From: Planctomycetota bacterium
GTDB lineage: Bacteria; Planctomycetota; J058; JAJDCP01
Reading direction: 5' to 3'
DNA: 49,029 nt
Assembly (NCBI GenBank): GCA_029260765.1
Contig: JAJDCP010000104.1
Span: 1-49,029, forward strand
Below the pieces are notes generated by a model, which was given only the letters and a program-made list of their open reading frames with translations, did not search any database and had not been told where the DNA came from. Shown piece after piece: positions 8,027-15,403 of the stretch. The first letter of the stretch is position 1. The number at the start of each line of letters is the position of its first letter. Made by a program: the position numbers and the translations under genes.

Positions 8027-8698
8027 CTAGCCACCGCCCCCAGCGCCTCCTAGCACTCCTGCGCCGCCGTGTCCGTTGAGACCACAGGCGCCGCCGGGCA
8101 CGATGCCCTGGCCGCCGTTCCCGCTCGCGCCAGGAACCAGGCCGGCCCCTCCGACTCCGCCGGACGCGTCTGCCGGCAGCAGAGCTCCCGGGCGGGCGCC
8201 CAGAGCCCCTCCATGGCCGGCGTCTCCCCCGACGATGCCCGCGCCTCCGTCGCCGCCCAGGCCGACGATCTTCCCGGCCACCCGGCAGACCCCGCCGCGT
8301 CCCCCGGTTCCCAACCAGCCGACGCTCTTGCCATTGCCCGCGACCAGAATCAGCTGCAAGGTCGGATCCCCGCCAGCAAGCTCGGCGTCCCAGCCGTCCC
8401 GATGGCCCCAGGTACCATGCGCAGCCACAACCACCAGCAGGTTGGTGTTCGGATCGAGGAATTCCTGGCTGCCGCTCTCGGGCCGGTTGTAATCGGCGAA
8501 GGCCCGGATCGCCGCCACCCGTGCGGCCGGCTCGCGGAGACTGCCGAGCACAAATGCCAGCTCTTCGACCCGGGACTGCGCGTTCACATCCGGGTGGAAG
8601 CCGCGCGCTGGAGCCAGTCCCAGAAACAACTGCCCAAGCATGGCGACCACCGCCAGCAGAACAGCCGCCGACAGCAACTTGCGCTTGCGGCTCGCCAA
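8027..8698 (-). CDS. Secreted protein with glycine-rich C-terminal tail
   Basis: 223 residues. An N-terminal signal peptide or anchor (basic ASRKRK, then a hydrophobic stretch to about residue 28) is followed by about 90 residues of mixed sequence. This includes VEELAFVLGSLREPAARVAAIRAF, DPNTNLLVVVAAHGTWGHRDGWD and TLQLILVAGNGKS. From about residue 125 to the end the chain is Gly-rich (GGDGGAGIVGGDAGHGG type), reminiscent of PE_PGRS or glycine-rich wall proteins in composition only. The start appears to be TTG 8698, three bases after the stop of the DAHP-synthase-like gene, with a poor ribosome binding site, so expression may depend on coupling; ATG 8641 is an alternative. No family recognised. 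Confidence 0.65.
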   Translation of the reverse strand: MASRKRKLLSAAVLLAVVAMLGQLFLGLAPARGFHPDVNAQSRVEELAFVLGSLREPAARVAAIRAFADYNRPESGSQEFLDPNTNLLVVVAAHGTWGHRDGWDAELAGGDPTLQLILVAGNGKSVGWLGTGGRGGVCRVAGKIVGLGGDGGAGIVGGDAGHGGALGARPGALLPADASGGVGGAGLVPGASGNGGQGIVPGGACGLNGHGGAGVLGGAGGGG

Positions 8699-8701
8699 TG
8701 C

Positions 8702-9802
8702 TCAGACCGCCGCTTGGGTCAGAGTGAGATACGCCTGGCGTACGCACCGCATGCTGGCCAGAAAACCGGGCAGCTGCGCGAGAGTCAAGGCCTGGGGTCC
8801 GTCACACAGCGCCAACGTGGGCTGCGGATGGAAATCGACCAAGACGTTGCTCGCCCCCGAGATCAAGCCCTGTGCGCAGGCGTGGTAGATGTCGGGCAGC
8901 CCGTCGGGGGCCAGCGCCATCTTGCCGACGCTGTGGGAAGGGTCGATGCACACAGGCAGGCGCGTCAGGCGGCGCACTACTGGAACATGGGCGAAGTCGA
9001 CCAGGTTGCGGTGCGGCTCACCGAGATGGCTCTTCACGCCCCGCAGGCAGAAGACGATGTTCGGGTTGCCCTCGCTCGCCACGTACTCGCAGGCGTTGAG
9101 TGATTCTTCCAGCGAAATGCCCATCCCCCGCTTGAACAGGACCGGAAAAGTCGCCTGTTGCCCCGCCCCTTTGAGGAGCTCGAAGTTCTGGGCGTTGCGG
9201 GTACCGATCTGCAGCATCACGCCCGTGGCCTGGCCGGTATCCTCCAACGCCTGGCGGATCTCGTCGATGTTGCGCACATCGGTGATCTCCATCGCCACCA
9301 CTTTGATGCCATGGCGCCCACACGTCTCGAACAACCACGGCAAGCACGAGCTACCCAGGCCCTGGAAATCGTACGGGCTGGTGCGTGGCTTGTACGCACC
9401 CATACGCGCAGTGTTCAAGCCGTGTTGCTCCAACGCCGAGACCATCTGCTCGACATGCTCGGGGGTGTCGACGGCACACAGCCCCGCGAAGATGTTCAAG
9501 TGGTCGTCGCCGAAAGTGACCCCGTTGTATTCGAAGCCAGCCGTGGCTGCATCGAGGCCGTGCCGTCCGATCAGGCGGTAGCGCGTCGAGACCCGCACCA
9601 CCCGCCGCACACCAGCCATCCCCTCAAAGACCGAGGTCGGCACCAGGTGCGTGTTCTTGCCGATCAGATGCACTTCCGTCAAGGCGTGTTGGGTGCCAGA
9701 GAATTGGTGCACGCGGGGACTGATGCCGGCATGGCGCGCTGCCAGGGCACAGACGGCATCAACCACCGCAGTGGGCGCATTGGGCTCAAGAGTGATGACC
9801 AT
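8702..9802 (-). CDS. Divergent DAHP synthase (class I-beta-like)
   Basis: 366 residues. A ferredoxin-like N-terminal domain (about 1-70) precedes a TIM barrel, as in AroF-type 3-deoxy-7-phosphoheptulonate synthases, which join PEP and erythrose 4-phosphate at the start of the shikimate pathway. Conserved: KPRTSPYDFQGLG (138-150), QIGTRNAQNFELLK, KRG (224-226), DPSH (287-290). Metal ligands correspond to Cys109, His290, Asp323 (usually Glu) and Asp334. Unusual: the GPC(A/S)VE segment reads GLCAVD, CERG reads CLRG (252-255), and MIEVHP is VLVDFHP. It may be a real but divergent DAHP synthase or a paralog with another sugar-phosphate substrate. Start ATG 9802 has AAGGA eight bases upstream. The next gene follows within three bases. 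Confidence 0.8.
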   Translation of the reverse strand: MVITLEPNAPTAVVDAVCALAARHAGISPRVHQFSGTQHALTEVHLIGKNTHLVPTSVFEGMAGVRRVVRVSTRYRLIGRHGLDAATAGFEYNGVTFGDDHLNIFAGLCAVDTPEHVEQMVSALEQHGLNTARMGAYKPRTSPYDFQGLGSSCLPWLFETCGRHGIKVVAMEITDVRNIDEIRQALEDTGQATGVMLQIGTRNAQNFELLKGAGQQATFPVLFKRGMGISLEESLNACEYVASEGNPNIVFCLRGVKSHLGEPHRNLVDFAHVPVVRRLTRLPVCIDPSHSVGKMALAPDGLPDIYHACAQGLISGASNVLVDFHPQPTLALCDGPQALTLAQLPGFLASMRCVRQAYLTLTQAAV

Positions 9803-9859
9803 GGAAATCGTCCTTCGGCTCGGGAATTTGGACCACAGGGTACCACATTTGCAAAGAAG

Positions 9860-10459
9860 TCACTCGGGTCGGGACAGATGCCGCAACTGCACCAGATTCA
9901 GCAGGAAGTGGCTGCTGGTCGGTGCCCAGAGGCTGCCGCTCCAGAGATAGAGCCCGCCGAGCACCAGCCCGCCGAGAAACGCGAAGCCGGCCCAGGCCAG
10001 GCCGGGATAGCCTGTGGCCTGTTCCTCGGCCGCCGGATCGTGGGGAGCGAAGGCGTGCATCATACCAAAGACCAGACTGGTGGCCCACAAGCCGAGTTGG
10101 GGCTGCATCGCGGCCCGGAAGAACAGCTCCTCTCCCAGAGCGCTGCAGACCGCCAGCAGAACCAGGGTGCCCGGCGCAAGACCGTGCAGCAGGCGCCGCA
10201 GCGAACGCTCGAGTAAACGCATGCTACGCGAGAACCGCTTGCCCAGGCGCGCACCGGCGATGCCGACAGCTGCCGCCAGGCCGCCCAGGCCAAGCGCGCG
10301 CAGCAACACGTCCGGCTCGGGTGGGGCCAACTGCTCGACATGCGTGCCGCGCAGGTACATCCAGAGCAAGCCTCCGCCGGCCATCAGACTGTAGAAGAGC
10401 ACGGCGAGCACCACCAGCGGTGTATCGTGGGCTTCTGGAGGCTCGGGAGACGATTCCAT
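9860..10459 (-). CDS. CPBP-family intramembrane metalloprotease
   Basis: 199 residues and polytopic. The three signature motifs of the CAAX-protease/bacteriocin-processing (CPBP, Abi) family are present: GEELFFR (Glu110, Glu111, Arg115), FGMMHAF (His135) and SHFLLN (His184, Asn188). These supply the Glu and His residues of the active site within the membrane. Start ATG 10459 was taken over an upstream in-frame codon because the extension is Arg-rich, lacks similarity and would cross the promoter of the divergent sigma-factor gene. Substrate unknown. Divergent placement next to a sigma/anti-sigma pair recalls regulated intramembrane proteolysis, but the link is speculative. Confidence 0.88.
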   Translation of the reverse strand: MESSPEPPEAHDTPLVVLAVLFYSLMAGGGLLWMYLRGTHVEQLAPPEPDVLLRALGLGGLAAAVGIAGARLGKRFSRSMRLLERSLRRLLHGLAPGTLVLLAVCSALGEELFFRAAMQPQLGLWATSLVFGMMHAFAPHDPAAEEQATGYPGLAWAGFAFLGGLVLGGLYLWSGSLWAPTSSHFLLNLVQLRHLSRPE

Positions 10460-10463
10460 TGCG

Positions 10464-10499
10464 ATTCCGTGGAATAACTGAGGCGCGTCCCAGTATAGG
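10464..10499 (+). promoter_or_regulatory. Possible promoter/operator of the sigma-factor operon
   Basis: TGGAAT (10470-10475) and TATAGG (10494-10499) are spaced by 18 bases. The upstream box overlaps a perfect dyad ATTCC-GT-GGAAT (10464-10475), and a CGATTCC direct repeat occurs at 10451 and 10462. The GGAATAAC core resembles the -35 element of ECF-type sigma promoters, which would allow autoregulation. This is weak evidence without expression data. Confidence 0.3.
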
Positions 10500-10568
10500 A
10501 GAGTGGCGGGGCGGCCGGCCCGCAGAGTTTCTGGACGAAGCTCCGGCCCACGCCGACAGAGGTCGACA

Positions 10569-11093
10569 ATGCAGGATGCGCTGATGATGCAGACAATCAC
10601 AGAACTTCTGCCGCGCGGCTACGTGGCCGCCTACCGGATCCTGGGCAACGCGGAAGACTCGCAGGATGCTTGCCAGGAGGCGGCGGCCCGGGCGCTGGCC
10701 GCCCGGCGCAGCTATGACGCCTCCAGGCCCTTCTACCCGTGGTTCTACCGGATCTTGAGGAACCACTGCTTCGACCTGTTGCGACGCCGCTCCAAGCAGC
10801 GCGGCCCGCCGCAGGTCGATCCTGTCGAGCCCCGCGAGGGCGCCCCCGCGCAGTTGGCCGAGCGTGAGCGGGACCGACTGTTGACGCAGGCGATCGACAG
10901 GCTGCCTGAGGATCTGCGCCAGGTGATCGAGTTGCGCCACTTCCAGGAGCTCTCCTACCAGGAGCTGGCCGAACTGCTCGAGTGCCCGCAAGGCACGGTG
11001 ATGAGCCGCTTGTACCGCGCCCGCAAAGCCCTCCGACAGGCATTGCGAGCCCACCCCGATTTCGACTTCGGACAGCGACCGGGAGGCCGATAA
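10569..11093 (+). CDS. RNA polymerase sigma factor, sigma-70/ECF family
   Basis: 174 residues. Region 2 is visible at about 15-75 (YVAAYRILGNAEDSQDACQE, then RPFYPWFYRILRNHCFDLLRRR) and region 4 at about 110-160 (LPEDLRQVIELRHFQELSY, QELAELLECPQGTVMSRLYR, ARKALR). Region 3 is absent, as in ECF factors. ATG 10569 has AGAGG six bases upstream; the longer frame starts in non-conserved sequence. The TAA stop overlaps the ATG of the anti-sigma-like gene, so the pair is translationally coupled. The regulon is unknown. Confidence 0.9.
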   Translation: MQDALMMQTITELLPRGYVAAYRILGNAEDSQDACQEAAARALAARRSYDASRPFYPWFYRILRNHCFDLLRRRSKQRGPPQVDPVEPREGAPAQLAERERDRLLTQAIDRLPEDLRQVIELRHFQELSYQELAELLECPQGTVMSRLYRARKALRQALRAHPDFDFGQRPGGR

Positions 11094-11530
11094 TGGAACG
11101 CAACCACGAAGAGTTCGAACGCTTGATGATGCGCATCGTCGACGGAGTCGGGACTCCTGAGGAACGCGCGGCTTTCGACAGCCATGCCGAGGAATGTGAG
11201 GAATGCCGAGGGGAGCTGGCCGACTTCCAGGAGCTCAAGTCCGGCACCGACGCGCTGCGCCAGCGCATCCTCGCTAGTGCGCGCCTCGAGGCGATCAGGC
11301 CTGGACGAGCTGTGCGCGGCCTGCAGGCGGTCAGCTTCGGCTTGATCTTGGCAGGATCTCTGCTGTTGGCCGGCCTGGGCGGCTACCATTTCTTCACCAG
11401 CGAGGCACTGCTGTCGGTCAAACTGGGCACGGGCGCGGTGGGCGCGGGCCTGCTGTTGCTACTGACTTGGCTGCTGGCCGTGCGCCTGCGCGGCGCTGGG
11501 CAAGATCCCTACAAGGAGATCGATCGATGA
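11093..11530 (+). CDS. Anti-sigma factor-like membrane protein
   Basis: 145 residues. A zf-HC2-type motif, HAEECEEC (His-x3-Cys-x2-Cys, about residues 27-34), is followed by an amphipathic segment and two hydrophobic helices (about 80-105 and 110-133). This is the layout of zinc-containing anti-sigma factors that hold an ECF sigma factor at the membrane. The start overlaps the sigma-factor stop (TAATG) and the stop overlaps the next start (ATGA). Partnership with the upstream sigma factor follows from the operon structure. Confidence 0.8.
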   Translation: MERNHEEFERLMMRIVDGVGTPEERAAFDSHAEECEECRGELADFQELKSGTDALRQRILASARLEAIRPGRAVRGLQAVSFGLILAGSLLLAGLGGYHFFTSEALLSVKLGTGAVGAGLLLLLTWLLAVRLRGAGQDPYKEIDR

Positions 11531-11922
11531 GTGAACACGGCCTGATCCGCTCTGTGGACGGTGCGGTCACCGGCTTCCGGCACAAGCTGCTGCTCACGAC
11601 CTGCGATGTGCCGGGAGGCTACCGGATCGTCAAGACTCTCGGCCTGGTGCGCGGCAACACCATCCGTGCCCGCCATATCGGCCGCGACATCCTCGCGTTG
11701 CTGCGCAACATGATCGGCGGGGAGATCCGCGGATACACCAAGCTGATGGGAGAGAGCCGCGAGCAGGCTCTGGACCGGATGGCCCAGCAGGCCGTCGAGC
11801 AGGGGGCCAACGCCATCGTCAGCTTGCGCTTCACCACCAGCATGCTGATGGGCGGCGCGGCCGAGCTGCTCGCCTACGGCACCGCCGTGCGGGTCGAGCC
11901 GCTGGAGGGGGATGCGGCTTGA
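11527..11922 (+). CDS. YbjQ/UPF0145 family protein
   Basis: 131 residues, full length for UPF0145/YbjQ. Recognisable family segments are YRIVKTLGLVRGNTIRARH, IGGEIRGYTKLMGESREQA, MAQQAVEQGANAIVSLRF and AELLAYGTAV. Members form small oligomers; their role is unknown and often tied to the envelope or stress. It is translationally coupled (ATGA) to the anti-sigma-like gene, so it probably belongs to the same regulated operon. Confidence 0.92.
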   Translation: MSEHGLIRSVDGAVTGFRHKLLLTTCDVPGGYRIVKTLGLVRGNTIRARHIGRDILALLRNMIGGEIRGYTKLMGESREQALDRMAQQAVEQGANAIVSLRFTTSMLMGGAAELLAYGTAVRVEPLEGDAA

Positions 11923-11964
11923 GGCTTGCGCGTATGGTGGGATGGTTCCGGTGAGGACGTGCCC

Positions 11965-12429
11965 ATGGCCCGACGCAGGCTGCTTCGATATTTTCTGTCG
12001 CTCTTCGGCGCGGGCGTGTTGGGGATGCTGACATGGTCGCTGGCAGACACCCTGGATCCTTTCGTGCAGCAGTCCGACTTGGTGGACGCAGAGCTGCTGC
12101 TGCGCCAATTTCGCCTGGACTCGACCACCATTGCCCTCATCGGTGGGTTGGCCGTCGGCTATCGCTTGTGGTGGCTGGCCGGGTCTCTGGCTATCGGGCT
12201 ACTCTGCTTTGTCTTCTTCGCAATGACCTCTTTCTTCTTTGCCATGGGTCCGCCCATCTCAATGGTGAGCATATGTTGGTCGTTTCGTCCTTGGGAGCGT
12301 CATGGGATATGGATCGGCGCGGCTTTCTTGGCAGTCCCTGTTCTGTTGTATGGCCTGCTGGTCGAACCCAAGACTACTGCATTCCTGCACAGAGCTGTTG
12401 CACGTCTCACGGGCCGTAAATGTGGCTGA
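11965..12429 (+). CDS. Small polytopic membrane protein
   Basis: 154 residues with about four hydrophobic segments (FLSLFGAGVLGMLTW; TIALIGGLAVGYRLWW; LAGSLAIGLLCFVFFAM and on; IWIGAAFLAVPVLLYGLL). No family recognised. ATG 11965 is chosen because GAGG lies eight bases upstream; a TTG at 11926 is possible but has no ribosome binding site. It lies 42 bases after the YbjQ gene and may be the last gene of the sigma-factor operon. Confidence 0.65.
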   Translation: MARRRLLRYFLSLFGAGVLGMLTWSLADTLDPFVQQSDLVDAELLLRQFRLDSTTIALIGGLAVGYRLWWLAGSLAIGLLCFVFFAMTSFFFAMGPPISMVSICWSFRPWERHGIWIGAAFLAVPVLLYGLLVEPKTTAFLHRAVARLTGRKCG

Positions 12430-12774
12430 CGGACTCGGGGGGCGATGATGGACAGTGCGTGGGACCGTCCGTTGCAGAGCCTCTTGGGCGGTGAGCACTT
12501 CCTTGCGCGCATCAAGCTCTACCACGATTTCGACTAGTGGCCTCGATGAGATGCTCGTGGCCCTTCCTACAAAGACTCTCGAGAGGACGAATCTCAGCCA
12601 CAGAGTGCATCGAGACCACAGAGAGAAGAGAGCTGTGCCTCGGCAACCGGCGGTCTCTTGGTCTTCTCGGTGGCGCATCTTCTGCCTGATGCAGTGACCA
12701 CAGCAAGACCGACTTCGCCCCGGAATGCCAGCCTCTGATCGGGGTTGCCGGCTCTCTGTGGGCGGCCCGCCCCA
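12430..12774. other. Gene-free stretch with CACAGAG-type repeats
   Basis: No credible reading frame. The stretch contains CCACAGAG at 12598-12605 and CCACAGAGAGAAG beginning at 12616, and downstream (12650-12675) sequence roughly complementary to them. It also has a perfect CTCTCGAGAG palindrome at 12576-12585. ACCACAGAG-rich intergenic repeats occur in many unrelated bacterial genomes; membership of that class is my inference. GC is locally lower than in flanking genes. Confidence 0.4.
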
Positions 12775-13308
12775 TCATGGCGAGCGCACACTCGCCAGTG
12801 ACCCTGGTTTGAATGTCTTCCTTATGTCCTTCATCAGCAGCACCAGGTGCAGCGGATCCGTCGGACTCGATTCTATCTTGGGAATCAAGTGCGTGTAGAA
12901 ACTCCGCGCGTTTTCGGATTCGGCATGGATCAAGAGCCCTCGGCAGCCCATCAGATCCTCTAGATCGATCAAGCGGCGAAGAACGTCTCGGAGCAGAGCG
13001 CTCCCGAGTCCATGTCCAGTGTGATCCCGAAGGCGTGCAAGCGGCGCGACGGGCTGCGGGTAGTGCCCTGCACCTTTGGTGAGCCTCGCAGGCGCAGATT
13101 TCGTCTATATCTGTGCCATCGTCCAACCGTAATAGGCTACAACATCTTCGGACTGGTAAGGTGTTACGACAAACACTCGGGTGGCGCCCAGCTGGTTGGA
13201 CTGCCTGGCATGTCTGGTCAGCCAGCGCGTCTGCTCGACGGAACGACACACAAACCGATCCAGCTCATGCTGCCTCGCAAGGGGCACCGGGGGCAGATAT
13301 CGAGGCAC
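12775..13308 (-). pseudogene. GNAT toxin gene (TacT-like) with one in-frame TAG
   Basis: One frame of 178 codons encodes a GNAT acetyltransferase of the type paired with DUF1778 antitoxins, interrupted by a single TAG at 13105-13107. The N-terminal part has LARQHELDRFVCRSVEQTRW and GATRVFVV, then VVAYYGWTMAQI before the stop. After the stop come YPQPVAPLARL, the acetyl-CoA loop HTGHGLGSALL, and ARSFYTHLIPKIESSPTDPL with LHLVLLMKDI, all in the same frame. In this family such toxins acetylate aminoacyl-tRNA. Start GTG 13308 lies four bases after the antitoxin stop. TAG ends another gene here (3611), so readthrough by recoding is not indicated; a nonsense mutation is the simple reading. Confidence 0.75.
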
Positions 13309-13312
13309 AGTT

Positions 13313-13618
13313 TCAATCCACGAAGGGAGAGGGGCGCGCCATCAGACGACGAAGCCCCGGGAGTTCACGCGCCGGACGAGAGTTCAGCTCTCCCCACAAC
13401 TTCTGTTCTTCAGCATCTAGAAAGAACTCTGTCCGATCTGCAAGAACTCGCTGGGCAGCGAGGACAAGGTTGGCGACAGCGAACTGGGAGAGCTCGATTC
13501 CCGCTTCGCGAGCGGCCCGATCAATGAGCGCTCGCTCATCGGCAGTCCATCGAACCTCCAGGCGTTTTGTGCGCTTTTGGGCTTTCTCCCGACCGCGGGT
13601 TTCCGGTTTCGCTTCCAT
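13313..13618 (-). CDS. DUF1778 (TacA-type) antitoxin
   Basis: 101 residues, typical for DUF1778. The N-terminus is basic, followed by a ribbon-helix-helix-type segment (LEVRWTADERALIDRAAREA, GIELSQFAVANLVLAAQRVL). The C-terminus (TEFFLDAEEQKLWGELNSRP) normally covers the toxin active site. In intact systems the pair represses its own promoter. Here the partner toxin is broken, so the antitoxin may be a leftover or an anti-addiction remnant. ATG 13618 has AAGG about nine bases upstream. Confidence 0.88.
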   Translation of the reverse strand: MEAKPETRGREKAQKRTKRLEVRWTADERALIDRAAREAGIELSQFAVANLVLAAQRVLADRTEFFLDAEEQKLWGELNSRPARELPGLRRLMARPSPFVD

Positions 13619-13658
13619 TGCCGAACCCTTTCTTTACGTACTTTGCGCGGCACCCCAA

Positions 13659-13672
13659 CGAATTTCTATTCG
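13659..13672 (-). promoter_or_regulatory. Candidate autoregulatory operator of the DUF1778 module
   Basis: CGAAT-TTCT-ATTCG forms a dyad 41 bases before the antitoxin start codon in an AT-rich patch. DUF1778 antitoxins are ribbon-helix-helix proteins that bind short palindromes upstream of their own gene; assignment here rests on position and symmetry only. Confidence 0.35.
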
Positions 13673-13832
13673 TACGACACTCAGGCCGAATTCAAGGCCA
13701 GATTCCCCGCCGCGAGTGATTGGACCCTCAGATTTCTCCTTTTTCACTGCTTGGCGGCTTTGCGCGAGATCCCATCCCGAGACTCCGTCAGCAGCGGCAT
13801 CAGTGAGCTCAGCATGAGTTCGCGATCCTAAT

Positions 13833-13905
13833 GTTGGGGAGAGGTTCACCCCTCCTGGCTGACTCGGACGCTTCGTTTGCGGGCGGGTGTGAACCCCGCC
13901 CCTAC
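13833..13905. repeat. Paired-palindrome repeat, copy 2
   Basis: The first hairpin half is GTTGGGGAGAGG / CCCCTCC and the second GGGCGGG / CCCCGCCCCTAC. The spacer contains a CTCGGACGCTTCG segment whose complement resembles the spacer of copy 3 (GAGCGAAGCATTCGAG). It has the same outer GT(A/T)GGGG and CCCCTAC boundaries as copy 1. Confidence 0.7.
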
Positions 13906-13967
13906 ATGACAAGCCAAAGCAATCTTACGGCGCAATCGCGTTCCCTGAGACCGTCTCTCCAACCCCG

Positions 13968-15179
13968 CTACCGCTCCTCCACGCCCGCACCGCCGTCCAA
14001 CAACCCCGCGATCACCACCACTGCAAACGGAAACAGCGGCGCCAGATAGCGGAAGATCGACAGCACCCCGCAGGCAGCCAGCCAGACCGCGGCCAGCATC
14101 GCCAGCAGCGTCCACAGGCCCCGCGGCGCACGCTGCCGGCGCAGCCGATGCCGCACGCCAGCGACCAGCAACAGCAGCAGCACCGGCAGGTTCAGCGCCA
14201 TCATCGGCAGGGCGTAGCGGCCCGAGTCGGTGGCATACCAGGGGCGCAGCAGCTTGACCGCCAGGATCCGGGCGAGCGCCGCGGGATGTTCTGAAGCCAG
14301 CTCGAGCAGGCCGGCTGCCGCATCGCCGGGCGTGTGCCAGGCCTCAGTGCGACGCGCCAGCTCTCCCCCCTGCGGGTAGTCTTCGAAGCGAGACCAGCCA
14401 TCGCGAGCGCTCTCCATGCCCGCCGTCGTCAGCCCCGGCGTCCCGGTGAGACGCCAGAACGCGACCAGCCAGGGCAACAGCACCAGGCCGGCGAGCAAGG
14501 CGAGCAGGCCGCACAGGCCCAGACGCTGCAGTCGACTCCAGCGGCGCGCCTCCAGCAGAGTTCCCAGGCAGGCTCCGGCCAGCAAAGCCAGACCCAGGGT
14601 CTTGACCAGCGTCGCGGCGCCGAGCAGCAAGCCCGCGCCCATGGCCAGCAGGAGCGTCTGCCGCCCGCCCTGGGCGTTGTCGAGACGCACCAGCAGCGAT
14701 GCCGCGGCCGTCGCCAGGACCGCGAAGCTCTGCTCGCTCAAGGCCGGATTGGTCAACGCCAGCAGGGGCGGCCAGAGCAGCGCGCACGGCAGCACCCAGC
14801 AGAGACGTTTCCGGCGCAACAGGCGTCGGCACAATCCGGCCAGGAGCAGGGTATGCAACACTCCCAGGACTCCACTGAACCAGCGCAGGCGCACCATGCT
14901 GGCCAACGGATCCTGCGCCACCCAGGGCGCGATCAGCAGCGAGTAGCCGGGAGGCCAGTGGGTGATGGCCTGCCCCTGATGGTCGAGGTAGCCCTCTCCC
15001 CGCCACAGGCTGAGCGCTCCCGGCTGGTAGCCGTGCAAGAAGTCGGCGGGCTCCGCGAGCAGCCGATCGGTGCCATACAGGGCGATCCCAAACAGCACAC
15101 CGGCAACCGCCGCGATCCAGCGCCGCTCTGCACGGGTGTACGCACGCGGGGCAGGCGCTGCGCTAGGGACTTCGGCCAT
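13968..15179 (-). CDS. Polytopic membrane glycosyltransferase-like protein (GT-C type)
   Basis: 403 residues with about nine to ten hydrophobic helices. After the first helix, a lumenal-type loop holds GYQPGALSLWRGEGYLDHQG and THWPPGYSLLIAPW, the style of ArnT/PMT-like GT-C transferases that move sugars from polyprenyl-phosphate donors. There is a loop Asp (EPADFLHG), but I do not see the full catalytic set, so the class is tentative and the acceptor unknown. The start ATG 15179 has a weak ribosome binding site. It is divergent from the large secreted protein gene. Confidence 0.7.
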   Translation of the reverse strand: MAEVPSAAPAPRAYTRAERRWIAAVAGVLFGIALYGTDRLLAEPADFLHGYQPGALSLWRGEGYLDHQGQAITHWPPGYSLLIAPWVAQDPLASMVRLRWFSGVLGVLHTLLLAGLCRRLLRRKRLCWVLPCALLWPPLLALTNPALSEQSFAVLATAAASLLVRLDNAQGGRQTLLLAMGAGLLLGAATLVKTLGLALLAGACLGTLLEARRWSRLQRLGLCGLLALLAGLVLLPWLVAFWRLTGTPGLTTAGMESARDGWSRFEDYPQGGELARRTEAWHTPGDAAAGLLELASEHPAALARILAVKLLRPWYATDSGRYALPMMALNLPVLLLLLVAGVRHRLRRQRAPRGLWTLLAMLAAVWLAACGVLSIFRYLAPLFPFAVVVIAGLLDGGAGVEER

Positions 15180-15403
15180 CGGGGTCCATCCGGTCGAGGG
15201 AGCAAATCTGCCGGCTTTCTCGATTCCGCCGTACTGATGTGCGGGAGCAGACTGCTACCATGATAACGGCTTCTCCGCGCCCGAATTGGGTACGCGTTTT
15301 GCTTGGATGGGCGGGCTGCCTGCCTCGCGGGCGCACGGATTCGATGAACCGGGCGGGCGTTCGCCGTGCCCGGATCGCAAGATGTCTGCTGTTGAGGTGT
15401 TCC

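Larger units (their letters stand above)
13619..13967. other. Intergenic region with operator candidate and repeat copy
   Basis: No gene recognised. The stretch holds the candidate antitoxin operator (13659-13672) and paired-palindrome repeat copy 2 (13833-13905). It also has a small GAGAC-C-GTCTC palindrome near 13947-13957. A 92-codon minus-strand frame across the region has no recognisable content. Confidence 0.4.

Noticed and set aside
7263..8747. 494-codon minus frame across panB
   Set aside because: panB signatures on the plus strand are complete; the minus frame is Arg/Gly-rich shadow sequence.
12512..13249. 245-codon minus ORF in the TA region
   Set aside because: Out of frame with the clear GNAT sequence; composition is shadow-like.
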